64,000 nucleotides of DNA. Source: Ryuthela nishihirai (Eukaryota > Arthropoda > Arachnida > Araneae > Heptathelidae). Of the stretch, positions 1 through 9,969 are shown piece by piece. The translations under genes and the position numbers were made by a program. Below the pieces are notes generated by a model. It did no database searches, was not told where the DNA came from, and saw only the letters and a list, made by a program, of their open reading frames with translations. The DNA is taken from positions 13,095,901-13,159,900 of the forward strand of contig JAWZYU010000013.1 of the NCBI GenBank assembly GCA_038380435.1, given 5' to 3'. How positions within the stretch are numbered: the stretch's first letter is position 1; each line of letters begins with the position of its first letter.

Positions 1-1264
1 CCCTTGCAGTGCCCCTGCAGCACGATTTGCCCGAATGTGAACCCTGGAGAGCCATAGGATGTCTTGAAGCTGGTCAGACACAGACGACAGTGGCAACAGC
101 ACTTGGAACATCTCAAAACGTGATTAGCAGACTGTGGAATCACTTTCAGGAGACTGGCACAGTACGAAGAAGATGAGGGCAGGGTCGCTCATCTGCCACA
201 ACAGCAAGAGATGACCGCTACTTGACCTTATTGGCAAGAAGGAACAGGCGCAGCAATGCAACAGAGCTGTAGGGACAGTTGCTTGCTGCCACTAGATGAC
301 GGATATGCACCCAAACCATACAAAATCGGCTCCATCGTGTTGGACTGCATGCCCGGCGACCAATGGTATGTATTCCGTTATCTGCTGAACACCATAGAAG
401 GTGGGCTGATGAGCATCGTCATTGGACCCGTGATGAGTGGTCAACTGTCCTCTTCTCTGATGAGTCACGGTTCAGTCTGCAGCCTGACAATCATTGTGTC
501 CTGATCTGGCATGAATGAGGAACATGGGAGAATCCATGTTTCATGCGAGAAAGGGACTCCTTCGGTGGTGGTGGAATCATGGTGTGAGCTGGCATCAGCA
601 TTGGTGGTCGTACCGACCTTCACGTCATCAGAAACGGATCACTGACTGTCAGATATCGAGATGAGGTCCTGCACCCTATAGTGGTACCCTATGCTGGAGC
701 AGTTGGAAACAACTTTCTTTTCATGGACAATAATGCAAGGCCCCATCATCCGCATCTCGTCAACAACATGCTTCAGGAGGCAGGAATCAAACGCATGGAC
801 TGGCCTTCACGTTCTCCAGACCTGAATCCCATTGAACATGCTTGGGATGCACTGGGAAGACGTCTGGCAAACCGTCCAATGCCTCCCACAACACTTCTTG
901 AGCTGGAAGTTGCCCTGGAGTAAAGGTGGCAGAGGATCCCACAAGAACTGTTGGATATTCTGATCCTGTCCATGCCCCATCGCTGTCAGTGTGTTTTGGC
1001 AGTCTTGGGTGACCATACACCCTACTGAACAGTCAATGTGTGGCACTCTCGTCCAGTTTGACATGCTTCTATTCACCCCCACCAATATATCACTTGCTAC
1101 TCAATCACAACAATTGAGTTTGCATCTCATTTGCATAATCGAACAACTTTCTTTGACTTGTCGTTTGCTTTTCTGATGTTCTGGTTTAATAAAAAAAATT
1201 CAAATGCTTCTTTTTTATTGCTTCATATTCATTTTGAAATATCCCCTAATTTTTGTGAGCAGTG
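1..1264 (+). mobile_element. Tc1-like DNA transposon remnant, left end outside window
   Basis: A degenerate Tc1/mariner element runs in from the left edge. Conceptual translation gives an HTH-like N-terminus (about 20-170), an FSDESRF block (about 450), FMDNNARPH (about 720) and SPDLNPIEH (about 815), the order expected of a Tc1 transposase. The right terminus reads CTAATTTTTGTGAGCAGTG and ends at 1264, followed by a TA (1265-1266) as expected for TA-targeting elements. Several in-frame stops and frameshifts are present, so it is inactive. Confidence 0.85.
5..923 (+). pseudogene. Broken Tc1-like transposase
   Basis: The transposase reading is spread over several frames. The longest intact piece (681-923) covers the C-terminal catalytic part, with SPDLNPIEH carrying the final Glu. 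Tc1 transposases normally have 34 residues between the second Asp and that Glu. Here the residue at that position is Asn (FMDNNARPH where DDNARPH is usual), so the second catalytic Asp appears lost. Stop codons near 175, 270, 500 and 520 also break the frame. Family assignment is secure; the exact subfamily is not. Confidence 0.8.
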
Positions 1265-1450
1265 TAACACTTGAATATAAACACTTGAAAAATGTTAAAA
1301 TAAATTCAGGATTACAAATTATTATCCATGAATGTATTTGAATGTTATTGACAACATATACCAGGATATGATATTATACAGTTTGCAGCATATTTGCAAA
1401 TCAGTTTAAACCAGGATGGCTTATACTTTGTTTTGACTCTACTACTATAT

Positions 1451-1612
1451 CAGGGGTAGCCAACCTTTTTATGCAACATTCCACATATTATGTTCGAAAT
1501 TGTCACATACCACCCAGGGCACTGTATGGGTTTATCTTCATTTCTAAATTATTCAAGTTGGTTGACATTCCACTGGACAAGAGCTGTGCATTCCACAGAT
1601 TGGCTCTCCTTG
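1451..1612. mobile_element. 162-bp non-autonomous hAT MITE
   Basis: Starts CAGGGGTAGCCAACC and ends with the imperfect reverse complement (inverted right end CAAGGAGAGCCAATC). It is flanked by an exact 8-bp duplication TACTATAT at 1443-1450 and 1613-1620. Short terminal repeats and an 8-bp target duplication are hAT hallmarks. There is no coding capacity. Confidence 0.75.
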
Positions 1613-1901
1613 TACTATATCAACATACTAATAATAAAATTAATTATAGATGCCCTAATTTATATTATCATATCTAATATTTGCAATGATTTTATTGTAC
1701 AACAATATATGTCTACAACATTTCTACTCTAATTCAATGGGTAATGGTACTCTAATTCAATGGAAATTTTGATTGATTATGATAATTTTGAATTGAATTG
1801 GTAATGCAACTCTTCATGCTATATTACTTACACTTTGCATGTAGGAACTTTGGTGAAAAGATTTAGTATAACTTATTAGTATTTTCATTTAGCCTCAAAT
1901 A

Positions 1902-2118
1902 CGTCCCATGGCAGAGTGGTTAGTGCGCTTGGCTACTGATCTAAGGGACCTGGGTTCAAGCCCGGGTAAGGCATGGATGTATGTGTTGTTTTTCTGTTGA
2001 GGTCCTGCCATCCTCACAAACCTTCTACTATGTCATATAAACTGACAGGCTCCTGTCAGACCTCTGTGGCAAGCAGCTGCTTGAGGGGGTATTTATTTAT
2101 TTATTATTTATTTATTGT
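1902..2118 (+). repeat. tRNA-derived SINE, family A
   Basis: The head contains pol III A-box-like (GGCAGAGTGGTTAGTGCG) and B-box-like (GGTTCAAGCCC) motifs of a class II tRNA, then a unique body with a CTGACAGGCTCCTGTCAG hairpin, then CCTCTGTGGCAAGCAGCTGCTTGAGGG and a (TATT)n tail. Other copies: 5622-5824 on minus, 63868 to the right edge on plus, and tail-only pieces near 31706, 38484 and 46572. Confidence 0.85.
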
Positions 2119-2175
2119 TTGATATATTAACTTTTGAAGGCTAACATTTTTTGACGTATTTGTTCAACTATCAAA

Positions 2176-2312
2176 GAAGATATCACTCTGAATTTAATGT
2201 CAATCAATTTTAGAGGAAAAATTGATCCTAGTGGGATATGAACCCATAACCACCTGGCTCAAGACAATTTTCCTCTAAAATTCATTAATGTTAAATTCAG
2301 AGTGATATCTTC
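2176..2312. repeat. Small fold-back element with tRNA-like remnant
   Basis: Inverted arms GAAGATATCACTCTGAATTTAA (2176 on) and its complement (to 2312), plus inner arms TTTTAGAGGAAAAATTG and the reverse. The loop holds GGGATATGAACCCATAA, the T-arm/B-box part of the tRNA-like core seen in the fold-back families at 10.55-11.32 kb and 37.1-37.7 kb. Confidence 0.7.
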
Positions 2313-2513
2313 CTTGATAATATTTTATGCTTTATGTTAATGTCATAAATACACTTAGAGAATAGATTTTCAAAGTATGTATAGTCATCAACAAAGTAAT
2401 ATTTTGAAATTTGCACTTTTTTTTTGTTTGTATATTATAGGAGAAACATTTTTATTTACTTAATTATTAACAATGAATTTTTCCCTTTAAATCACTTTGT
2501 GTTTTCTCTATAG

Positions 2514-2579
2514 GAAAAAATAACAAACAAGTATTAAACCATAATGATGAAATATCATTAATAACCAAGAGGAACAAAG
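2514..2579 (+). CDS. CHEK2: CHEK2 exon: C-terminal strands of the FHA domain
   Basis: The acceptor is TTTTCTCTATAG, the donor AG|GTAAGT. The exon starts with two bases completing a codon and ends with the first base of another. It encodes (G)KNNKQVLNHNDEISLITKRNK, which lines up with the LNNNSEIALSLSRNK stretch of vertebrate Chk2 near the end of the FHA domain, the phosphothreonine-binding module used for dimerisation after ATM phosphorylation. The match continues without a gap into the next exon (AFVYMD). At 66 bp the exon is too short to be called alone; the phase fit and the downstream kinase exons make it convincing. Confidence 0.82.
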
Positions 2580-3216
2580 GTAAGTGTCTCTGTCAGAAAC
2601 TGCATTTGCTTTTAGTATTTTACAGTAATTGTAGATTTAAAAAAAAGTCAAGGAGATTTTCTGATGTTTTCATCTTGGTTGGTAGCTGAAAATTAAAATT
2701 TATTAAATCGTAAAACATCTATGTTACAATATTAAATTCAATATTTAAACATGATTATACTGGTAGAAAAAAATTAAGATTTAATACTTGATCAAATTAA
2801 ACAATTTCTAATTGTGTCAACATTGTTGAATCACAAAATGTAGCCAGATCAGGATATTTAAATCCTTTTGTGGTGAACCTACCATAATAAATAGAATTTG
2901 ATGAAACATATATGGAGTCACCCTACAAATTTGCAAAGTTGTAGAAAATCTGTTCTTAACATAACTAGGTAAAGTTCTCCATTATCATTATTGAAGATTC
3001 TATCCACAGTAAAATAGTTTTGATCACTGTATTGTTGCAATAATAGTTCATAAAGGTAGATTTTAATTTTTTTCCTAGGTGGCATATTTGGTGCTTGGCA
3101 AAAGCATTCAATAATATACAATTTTTTTAAGTACTCAGATGAGGAAATGCAGCTGGTAAAAGGCAAAGTTAAATTCAACACTAATTCTTTCTAAACAGTT
3201 AAGTACCACACAATAA
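2580..3216. other. Intron sequence, nothing recognised
   Basis: AT-rich intron DNA. An 87-codon minus-strand frame at 2918-3181 has no recognisable motif and is probably chance. No termini, tandem repeats or splice-flanked coding blocks were seen. Confidence 0.6.
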
Positions 3217-3596
3217 AGGGTTGGGTTGGATTATCTCTGAGCAGCACTTTTTTTTTGCACAGATTGGGCTAATTGACCAGGTCACAAGGGCTCAGAAGGT
3301 TGGGGAAGAGGACTCGCTGGATGTTGTTAGTAGACAGATGGAAGTCTCCTGTCAAGGCAATCCAGCATGTTCTTTAATGTGCACAGGATATGGCTCTCCT
3401 GCACATGGGCCCACTGTTCATCATCCCATCTGAAGAATGGCAGCATTTCCAAGCCCATTGGTGTACCCTTTCTGACAAAAGGCAGGCTGAGGGTTTAGTG
3501 AATATAAATCTCAATGCTGGCACAGGTGGGACTTGAACCTGGGAGCTACAGATTATGAACCTGGCATGCTACCAACTGAATCAATCCCCATTCCCC
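3217..3596 (-). repeat. tRNA-derived SINE, family B
   Basis: Minus-strand copy of a roughly 375-bp SINE. On its own strand it has an A-box-like and a B-box-like head (GGTTCAAGTCCCA here), a body with GATGGGA..TTAA and GTGCACATTAAAGAACATGCTGGAT motifs, and the 3' end CAGAGATAATCCAACCCAACCC. Other copies: 14602-14932 (-), 31331-31705 (+), 39241-39481 (+), 48032-48368 (+) and a fragment at 5080-5220 (+). Confidence 0.85.
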
Positions 3597-3779
3597 ACAA
3601 GGATTGCAAATACATAGTACTATAATTTCACCCATTTAACCATGTGGTCATTTTTAAGATATTGGGGAATTGAATAACAAATCCATGTACAAGTAATAGT
3701 AGACATTCTATCAGCCCATTTGCCACAGAATGGATTGATTCATCAGTAAAATGAACCACATAGAATTCTGTGAAGAAAG

Positions 3780-3895
3780 CAAAACCTCAGCAAAAAAATA
3801 CATCAGAAAGACTGCATCAGTGCCTTATCCCAGATTTGAACCTAAATCCCTTTACTCTGCAGCTAAGCAAATTAGCCACCCAATCATTTTGGCAG
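3780..3895 (-). repeat. Diverged SINE family A head
   Basis: Reads as a decayed complement of the SINE-A head: CCTCAGCAAAAAAATACA, then GCCTTATCCCAGATTTGAACC and TAGCCACCC correspond to the body start, B box and A box of the copies at 1902 and 5622. Confidence 0.55.
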
Positions 3896-3993
3896 CTCAC
3901 CAAACTGCATTGTTTACTGTTTGCTGCCCTTTGCCCATCGAAAATTTAATTTCTTTATGTGTTCTCTATTATTAATAGTATTAAAACCTACTG

Positions 3994-4700
3994 ACTACTT
4001 ATTATGGCAATGATGTGAATAGTAAAACATAATTTGCAAGTTAAAAATCACTTCAGGAAATGCACATTTAGACTTGGGCCGTGTTGTAAATGCTTCCTCA
4101 ACTGATAATACATCAAAAGAAATTCATGTATAATTTGGGAGGAGTCAAAAACGGCATAAGAGAATAAAGAAAAGAAGTGGACTTGTCCTCCTTTTTTTAA
4201 AAAAACAAAAGTATCTATACTTGGATACCTATCACCTATATGTCCAATAGCTACAGATCGTAGTAGCAACCACAGAGTGAACAGTCAGCCTCTTGCAGAC
4301 ACTGATTGGCTAGTTCAAGATGTGGAAGATATGCAGTGCCAGAAAGCAGATGCACTGCATATCTTCCACATCTTGAACTAGCCAATCAGTGTCTGCTAGA
4401 GACTGGCTGTTCATTCTGTGGTTGCTGCTATTATCTGTAGCTATTGGACATATAGGTGATAGGTATCCAAGTATAGATACTTTTGTTTTGTTTTTTTAAA
4501 AGGAGGACAAGTCTGCCACTTTTCTTTATTCTCTTATGCTGTGTTTTGACACCTCCCAAATTATACATGAATTTCTTTTGATATATTATCAGTTGAGGAA
4601 ACATTAACAACACTGTCCAAGTCTAAATGCACATTTCCTGAAGTGATTTTTAACTTGCAAATTATGTTTTACTATTCACATCATTGCCATAATAAGTAGT
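3994..4700. mobile_element. 707-bp fold-back (long palindrome) element
   Basis: The left arm 3994-4339 and right arm 4352-4700 are near-perfect reverse complements of about 348 bp around a 12-bp loop. No transposase is present. The arms differ by scattered substitutions and small indels. The motif GCATCTGCTTTCT..GCACTGCATAT, made of the loop and inner-arm sequence, recurs just outside the right arm (4701-4725). It is probably a non-autonomous fold-back/MITE. Confidence 0.85.
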
Positions 4701-4725
4701 GCATCTGCTTTCTAGCACTGCATAT

Positions 4726-5079
4726 AGGGGAACAATATCTACTTGTGAACATGGAACTGAAATGTACTGTGCAAAACAATGCCCAATGCCATAGCAGTTG
4801 AAGCAGGGGTTTTTATATACTTCTAGCTTGGCTGGCCTGTCAAACTGGCATTTCTATTATACATCGTAATATATTAGGGAAGGTCAAAGAATGTTATATA
4901 AATGTAAATTTTGTATTAAAATAAACTTATTTAAGTTATGAAAGTACTTTTAGTTTTATACCAAAACCTTTATATTATATATATATATTTAATATATCTT
5001 ACACTTTTTATTCATAAGAATTTTAAGGGAAACATTGCTTCCTTTGTATCCATAGATACTTCATCACTGTACACCTCCC
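4726..5079. other. Intron sequence, low complexity AT
   Basis: AT-rich intron with a short (TA)n run near 4973-4992. Nothing coding or mobile was recognised. Confidence 0.6.
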
Positions 5080-5220
5080 TCTGTCTCCTAACAGCTGTCT
5101 AGTGGATTCCTTTTCTAAACCTTGTCTGAGCCCTTGGGGGTACTTATTGGGCTAAATGACCAGATGGTCATTTAGCCCATTTGGGTGCAAAAAAGTTCCA
5201 CTCAGAGTTAAAACAACCCA
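5080..5220 (+). repeat. SINE family B 3' fragment with internal hairpin
   Basis: Matches the last part of SINE-B (TAACAGCTGTCTAGTGG ... AAAACAACCCA). The piece normally reading GTGACCTGGCCATTTAGCCC is converted into a perfect 14-bp inverted repeat, GGGCTAAATGACCA-GA-TGGTCATTTAGCCC, at 5149-5178. Confidence 0.75.
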
Positions 5221-5621
5221 ATCATTGTACACCACATTTCATATCATTACATTTTTATACTTTTTAAGATGCTCAATAATTTTCCTTTGTTATCAAGCAC
5301 CAGTGTATAATATGACCAAATTTTTTTTTCCATTATCTACTTCTGATAAAGTTTTATTTTCTGGAAACACTTCAAAACTGACTTGCCCATCAGAATGAGT
5401 TCAGCTTCGAAGACTTGACACTTTAAGGCTTAGGAATCTGTGGAGAGTTAGAAAAACAGGGATTCAACTAATGACTGAATTAAGCATAAGAAATTGGCGA
5501 TCTCCAAAGTTTGTTATGATAGTGAATGTTGTATTCTCTGTAAGTAATGTAAAGGAAACTTGATGCTTTTGATTTTGTATATTTACCTAGCATTTCTGGG
5601 TTTAGGTAATTTGAGTATGCA

Positions 5622-5824
5622 AATAATAATAAATACCCCCTCAAGCAACTGCTTGCCACAGAGGTCTGACAGGAGCCTGTCAGTTTATATGCCACAGTAG
5701 AAGGTCTGAGAGGATGGCAAGACCTCAGCAGAAAAACGACACAAACAGCCATGCCTTACCCGGGGCTCGAACCCAGGTCCCTTAGATCAGTAGCCAAGCG
5801 TGCTAACCACTTGGCCACGGGACG
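5622..5824 (-). repeat. tRNA-derived SINE, family A
   Basis: Full-length minus-strand copy: (A/T)-rich tail, CCCTCAAGCAACTGCTTGCC, the body hairpin, B box (GGCTCGAACCCAGG) and A box (TGCTAACCACTTGGCC), ending at CCGTCCCGTGG on its own strand. Confidence 0.88.
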
Positions 5825-6543
5825 GCTGTTAATAAATATAGGGTAATAATAATAGGGTTAGACAAAAGAGACATTAATTACCTATAAACATCATCTTATG
5901 TATAGAGAAAGAGTTTGTTTGTTGTTTTGCCATGGTGTTCTCTAATGCAGAACAACAGCTTAGTGAATAGTTATGAACAGAGTGGGGCTTAAGCAAAAGA
6001 CAGAATGAGATGGGTGGGTAGTGTTAAACTTGACTTTATCACAGTCTCTTTGTAGTCAAATGCAACGCTATTGTTAATGACAAACAATATATATCTTGTT
6101 GGACCTCCATCTTTTGGCAGCTTGAGAATTTTGTGTAAAATGTTGTTAAAATTATTTGGTATCCTTAAAGCCAAAATCATCAGAGGAAGTTGTTTGTGAA
6201 ATTGCAAAGCTGAAATAATAATAGGATGCATTATAGATCATATATATAGGAATTAGCAAAAATTGTGTAGGAATTGCTTTTTTCAAAAGGAAATTTTGTA
6301 CAGAATTAACTAGAAATTCAAATAGATATAAGTTTTATGCCAAATGAAAGCTTATGACATGGGAAATGTTATCTACTATATATTAGAGAGTTCAAACTCG
6401 AGTAACACTTAAATCTGCTGGTGTTTATGTATGTATTCCCTATTGACATTCATGTTACTGGGAATGGTACCTTTTCCTAATCTATATTTGTGTGTGTGTG
6501 TGTGTTGTTTTCACTATAACTTTAAAATTTTAACTTTCGACAG
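5825..6543. other. Intron sequence; (TG)n next to the acceptor
   Basis: No gene or transposon terminus recognised. A (TG)9 run at about 6489-6506 lies some 40 bp upstream of the exon acceptor. Confidence 0.6.
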
Positions 6544-6634
6544 CTTTTGTTTACATGGATCAGTCATGTGATGAAAACAAGAAAATTTCCCCTGAAATCA
6601 TAGAAAAATACACAGTATCTAGAGTTTTGGGCAG
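6544..6634 (+). CDS. CHEK2: CHEK2 exon: FHA-kinase linker and start of kinase domain
   Basis: Acceptor TTTCGACAG, donor CAG|GTAAGT. The exon takes one base from the previous exon and leaves two for the next (2 + 29 codons + 2). It encodes FVYMDQSCDENKK..SPEIIEKYTVSRVLG(R), parallel to vertebrate VFVFFDL ... YIMSKTLG. The final VLG-R begins the glycine-rich loop, which is finished as GRGACGEV in the next exon. The following intron is 15.4 kb and holds most of the nested transposons. Confidence 0.92.
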
Positions 6635-6924
6635 GTAAGTTATATTCTTTACACATGTGCAAAATAAAGGTTTTTAAAATTTTATTAGAAATAATGCAAG
6701 TAGAGTATTAAGAATGATGAATTTGCCAAGAGATTATAAAACTGAAAGATTGTGACATGCAATGGTTAAATAGTGTATTATATATTGTGATAAATATATC
6801 TGTCATATTGATGAACCTGATTTAATTTCATGCAATGCATGAGAAAGGTATATGCCACAATAGGGTATTATTCAGACCAGCTTCATGGTGAAATCATATA
6901 ATGCATCTTTAGTGATGGGAATAA

Positions 6925-8032
6925 TCTGTTCTGAAAAACGTTTTTTGGGAAATTTAATGCAATGTGCCTGTAAATAGTAGGTACACATAACTGGAAGGAA
7001 ATATGTTCACTATTCACTTGTAATGATGCACAGTAATGATATCACTTGTAATGAATTTGTCAGGCCTCAAGTGTGATCCCACATTCTCATGGTACAGGCA
7101 GTATTTTCAGGGTGATATTCTCTCGCCTGAAGGGGAACAAAAGGGAAGATCAATCAGATCAGTTTGACCAACTGATTTATACTTCTGTGACCACTTTTAC
7201 TTTTTTTTTCTCTCATCTGCTGGGCAGAAGGCAACTTTGTAGGTCCTTGATGGTGACCACTTATACTCACCCAACTGTCAACTGCCCATGTTGGACCCAG
7301 CTGAACAGATGCACAAGATGCTTCATGTCATCTGGCAGATAATACTGGTCAGAAGTCATGCATATACCTGAACCCTTGACACTAGTTTTATTATTGCTAT
7401 TTCTATTATTGCCATTTCTTTTTGCCAACTAGAGTAATGTTTCTCAGACCCAGCTTGCTTATGCTCAAAAGAGCCTGATGGATTCTGATGGTAAAGAACT
7501 CCATTAGTTGTCCGAGTTTCTACCAGAGTACTGACTAAAAGAGTAGGAATAGGTTTTTGACATTTTCATGTGACTAGAGGATTGTTTGATATTATTGGCT
7601 TTTACTCATTTTAATTAAACCTTTGTTTCCATTTCTGCAGATCATTTTATCTCCATAGATTTATATGTCATTATCAATCTTTCGGATTTATACTACTACA
7701 TCATTAGGTATGACAGCGGCCAGCTTACATCTTGTTATTGCCAATATTTTGTTAAACATAGCATTAGAGTATATTATTTTTTATTATTACTTTTTCATTT
7801 TCCAGTCAAAAAACTGATCTTTCATCATTTCCTGAAAATGAAAGGGGGCTTGGATATAAAAGCAAAAAAGGACTTGGTGCAGTAATCAGTCCTCCAACAG
7901 TTGGGAGGGCAGTCTCTGCAATGGTGTTATAACTCCTCCCCCCCCCCCCCCCACTTCTTCACCACTATGTTAAGGGTCTGTTCTGAAAACGTTATTGGGA
8001 AATTAATGCAATATGCCTGTAAATAGTAATTA
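6925..8032. repeat. About 58-bp direct repeat, ends at 6925-6985 and 7976-8032
   Basis: TCTGTTCTGAAAA..CGTT then GGGAAATTAATGCAAT..GCCTGTAAATAGTA occurs in the same orientation at both positions, about 1.05 kb apart. The second copy has fewer T insertions. The pair flanks the diverged LINE 5' piece. Confidence 0.7.
6970..7680 (+). mobile_element. Diverged RTE-type LINE 5' region
   Basis: Shares scattered blocks with the 5' part of the LINE at 33330-34020: CTGTAAATAGTAGGTA, ACTGGAAGGA, the run TCTCTC..AAGG before GATCA, GACCACTTATAC, and GCAGATAATACTGGTCAGAAGTCATG matching CTGATAATCC..CAGAGGTCATC. It is noncoding and strongly diverged. Confidence 0.5.
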
Positions 8033-8118
8033 CCCCCCTTAAATATCTTGGCTGTGCCTCTGAGGATAAAGACTTTTTTTAATAAAAATTACAGTAGAGG
8101 TACACAGTGCGATAATTA
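7700..8118. other. Intron sequence with poly-C tract
   Basis: A homopolymer of about 15 C lies near 7938-7952. No gene, splice-flanked coding block or transposon terminus recognised. Confidence 0.55.
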
Positions 8119-8453
8119 AGTAATTTAATTCTCTATGACACTATTAAATGTTATTAAGCACTTCATCACATGGTCTATGCTATAAAGTATCAATAATTAT
8201 TATAGAGAGATTTATGTACCATGCCATAGGGGATGGGAAGTAACAGGAGCTTGGAATGCTTTTGGTGAGAAATTTAAAATTCGACGTTCTTGCTGGCAAG
8301 TGACGTCTCAGTGGAGATTAAGATAATGATGACTGCTGCCAATGGTCTACCCGCATTGGTGAATGCATAATTATTTTTGCTTTTTAATAGCATAGGATGC
8401 TTAAAAAAGTTTTAGATCCACGATGCGCATTTTGCGCCGTTCCTTTCGGCACT

Positions 8454-8462
8454 TCATCAGGT
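8454..8462 (-). ncRNA. Possible decayed hammerhead ribozyme core
   Basis: On the minus strand, 8462 to about 8415 reads CCTGATGA then AGTGCC-GAAA-GGAACG, then GCGCAAAATGCGC and ATCGTGG. CTGATGA is the invariant first box, and GTGCC/GGAAC could be stem II with one mismatch. The second box, normally GAAA, reads GGCG or similar, so catalysis is doubtful. Penelope-like elements are known to carry hammerhead motifs in their terminal repeats, and this lies downstream of the Penelope coding region on the same strand. Confidence 0.35.
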
Positions 8463-8961
8463 GGGAAGTGAGGGACTTAATGTAGGAGAGGCAGTTGGTT
8501 GGTGAACACGGGGGGAGGGGTGGGGTGCCATAAATTGACATGTCAGTGGTTCAGCTCCAAGGATCGGAGTGGTCGGTGGAAGTGCAGGTGGTGGTAATGC
8601 GATCTGCATGTAACGGAGGTTCGGAGAGTGTGGGATTATGGAAAATCACAAAGCTATGCATATGTCGAGGGAAGTATCACTGTTTCTGGGTAGTAATTCA
8701 TTTTTATAATGAGTGGGGTACTTTTAGTGAATTAATAAATTTGGCAAACTGAAAATTGGGGATAAGATAATTATGTTATTGAGGGTCTGAATAATGCTTT
8801 TCTTAATGGTATTACTATAAGGAGTTTTTTTTGTGTGTGTGTGGGCGGGGGATACATTGATTGTCGATTTTAGGAGGTATTATGGAGGTGTTCTAAAAGG
8901 TTAGGTGGGTGTGTATTATTGCAGGTGGCAAACGGGAATCAACGCTGAGAGAGGAGAGTGT

Positions 8962-9522
8962 TTAGGGGTGCGTGGAATTTCCGAGGTGTATGTTATATCT
9001 CCTAAGTATGAGATGCCACGCTGGGGGGAGGGGAACAATATCTGTGTTGCAGAGTTCGGTCAGTTTGACGTTAATGAGGATATTTTCTGTGACAGCTAGT
9101 TGGAATCTGGTAAGTGGGGATACTATAATTTTAGTGGAGTGAAAATCAGTGGGCAGATTGTTTTTGGTGATTTCTTGAGATAGTGCGATTTTTTGTAGTT
9201 TATTTAAGATATCATATTTGTGCTCTTTAAGTCGGGCGTTAAATGGGTGTGAAGTTTTATCTATGTATTTATCTTTGGGGAAGATTTTACCTGTGGAGTC
9301 ATTAAGTTCAATGTAGTAAACTCCTCCAGAGCTGGGTATTTGGTCGTGATTGTTTCGAATGAGTTTGGATATAGTGTGAGACATTTTAATTGAGACTTTA
9401 TAATGGAAAGATTTTAGGTTATTTTTAACAGAGTATGTGAAATTATTATTTATGTATGGTAGGGCTATTGTATATTTTGGCATTTCTTTATTTACAGGTG
9501 TTGGAGGGTTTTGGGATTGCAT
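8962..9522 (-). pseudogene. Penelope-like GIY-YIG endonuclease domain
   Basis: A 186-codon open stretch. SGGVYYIELND (residues about 65-75) then DKYIDKTSHPFNARLKEHKYDIL is a GIY-YIG pattern (GVYYI for GIY, KYID for YIG, and the Arg/EHK helix). GIY-YIG domains fused behind the RT mark most Penelope-like retroelements, where they nick the target DNA. The upstream RT part is in the same strand order but separated by stops. The C-terminal stretch (FQLAVTENILINVKLTELC) is repeated in inverted copy at 9975-10040 on plus. Confidence 0.72.
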
Positions 9523-9534
9523 TTGATTTGTTTG

Positions 9535-9962
9535 TGAATTTTGTTGATGGTGTGTGAGGTATATTCGCCCTGTTCAGCGAGTTCAAAAATGTATTTTATT
9601 TCGTTGTTGAGTGCTTCTTGCATATTGCAATATTTATAGGCTCTGCTAAAGTGTGAATAGAAGGTTGATAATTTGTAGTTGTTTGGGTGGGCAGAGGTGC
9701 TAGTTATTATGTTAGGTATGAATGTAGGTTTTCTCTATGCAGATGTGTATAGTTTAGTGGTGGTACGGTGTAAGTTGATGTCTAAGAACAGTAGGTGTCC
9801 GTTTTGTTCCTCTTCATGTGTAAATTTAATGGTTGGGAGGACTGCGTTAAATTCAGAAAGTAATTTTGTTAATTTATCTTTGGGGTGTTGCCAGATGATT
9901 AAAATATTGTCAATATATCGGGCATATAGTAGTGGGCGGATTTGACGTACATGGAGAACTGT
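9535..9962 (-). pseudogene. Penelope-like reverse transcriptase fragment, 5' truncated
   Basis: Begins within the RT palm: LLYARYIDNILIIW (motif C region, where YVDD is usual), then KFTHEEEQNGHLLFLDI and, past a stop near 9735, RKPTFIPNII and HPNNYKLSTFYSHFSRA, which match the Penelope RT end and thumb. The second Asp of motif C is Asn, so the catalytic pair is lost. Motifs A and B are missing because the element is cut at the palindrome junction around 9965. Confidence 0.72.
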
Positions 9963-9969
9963 GGATTCG

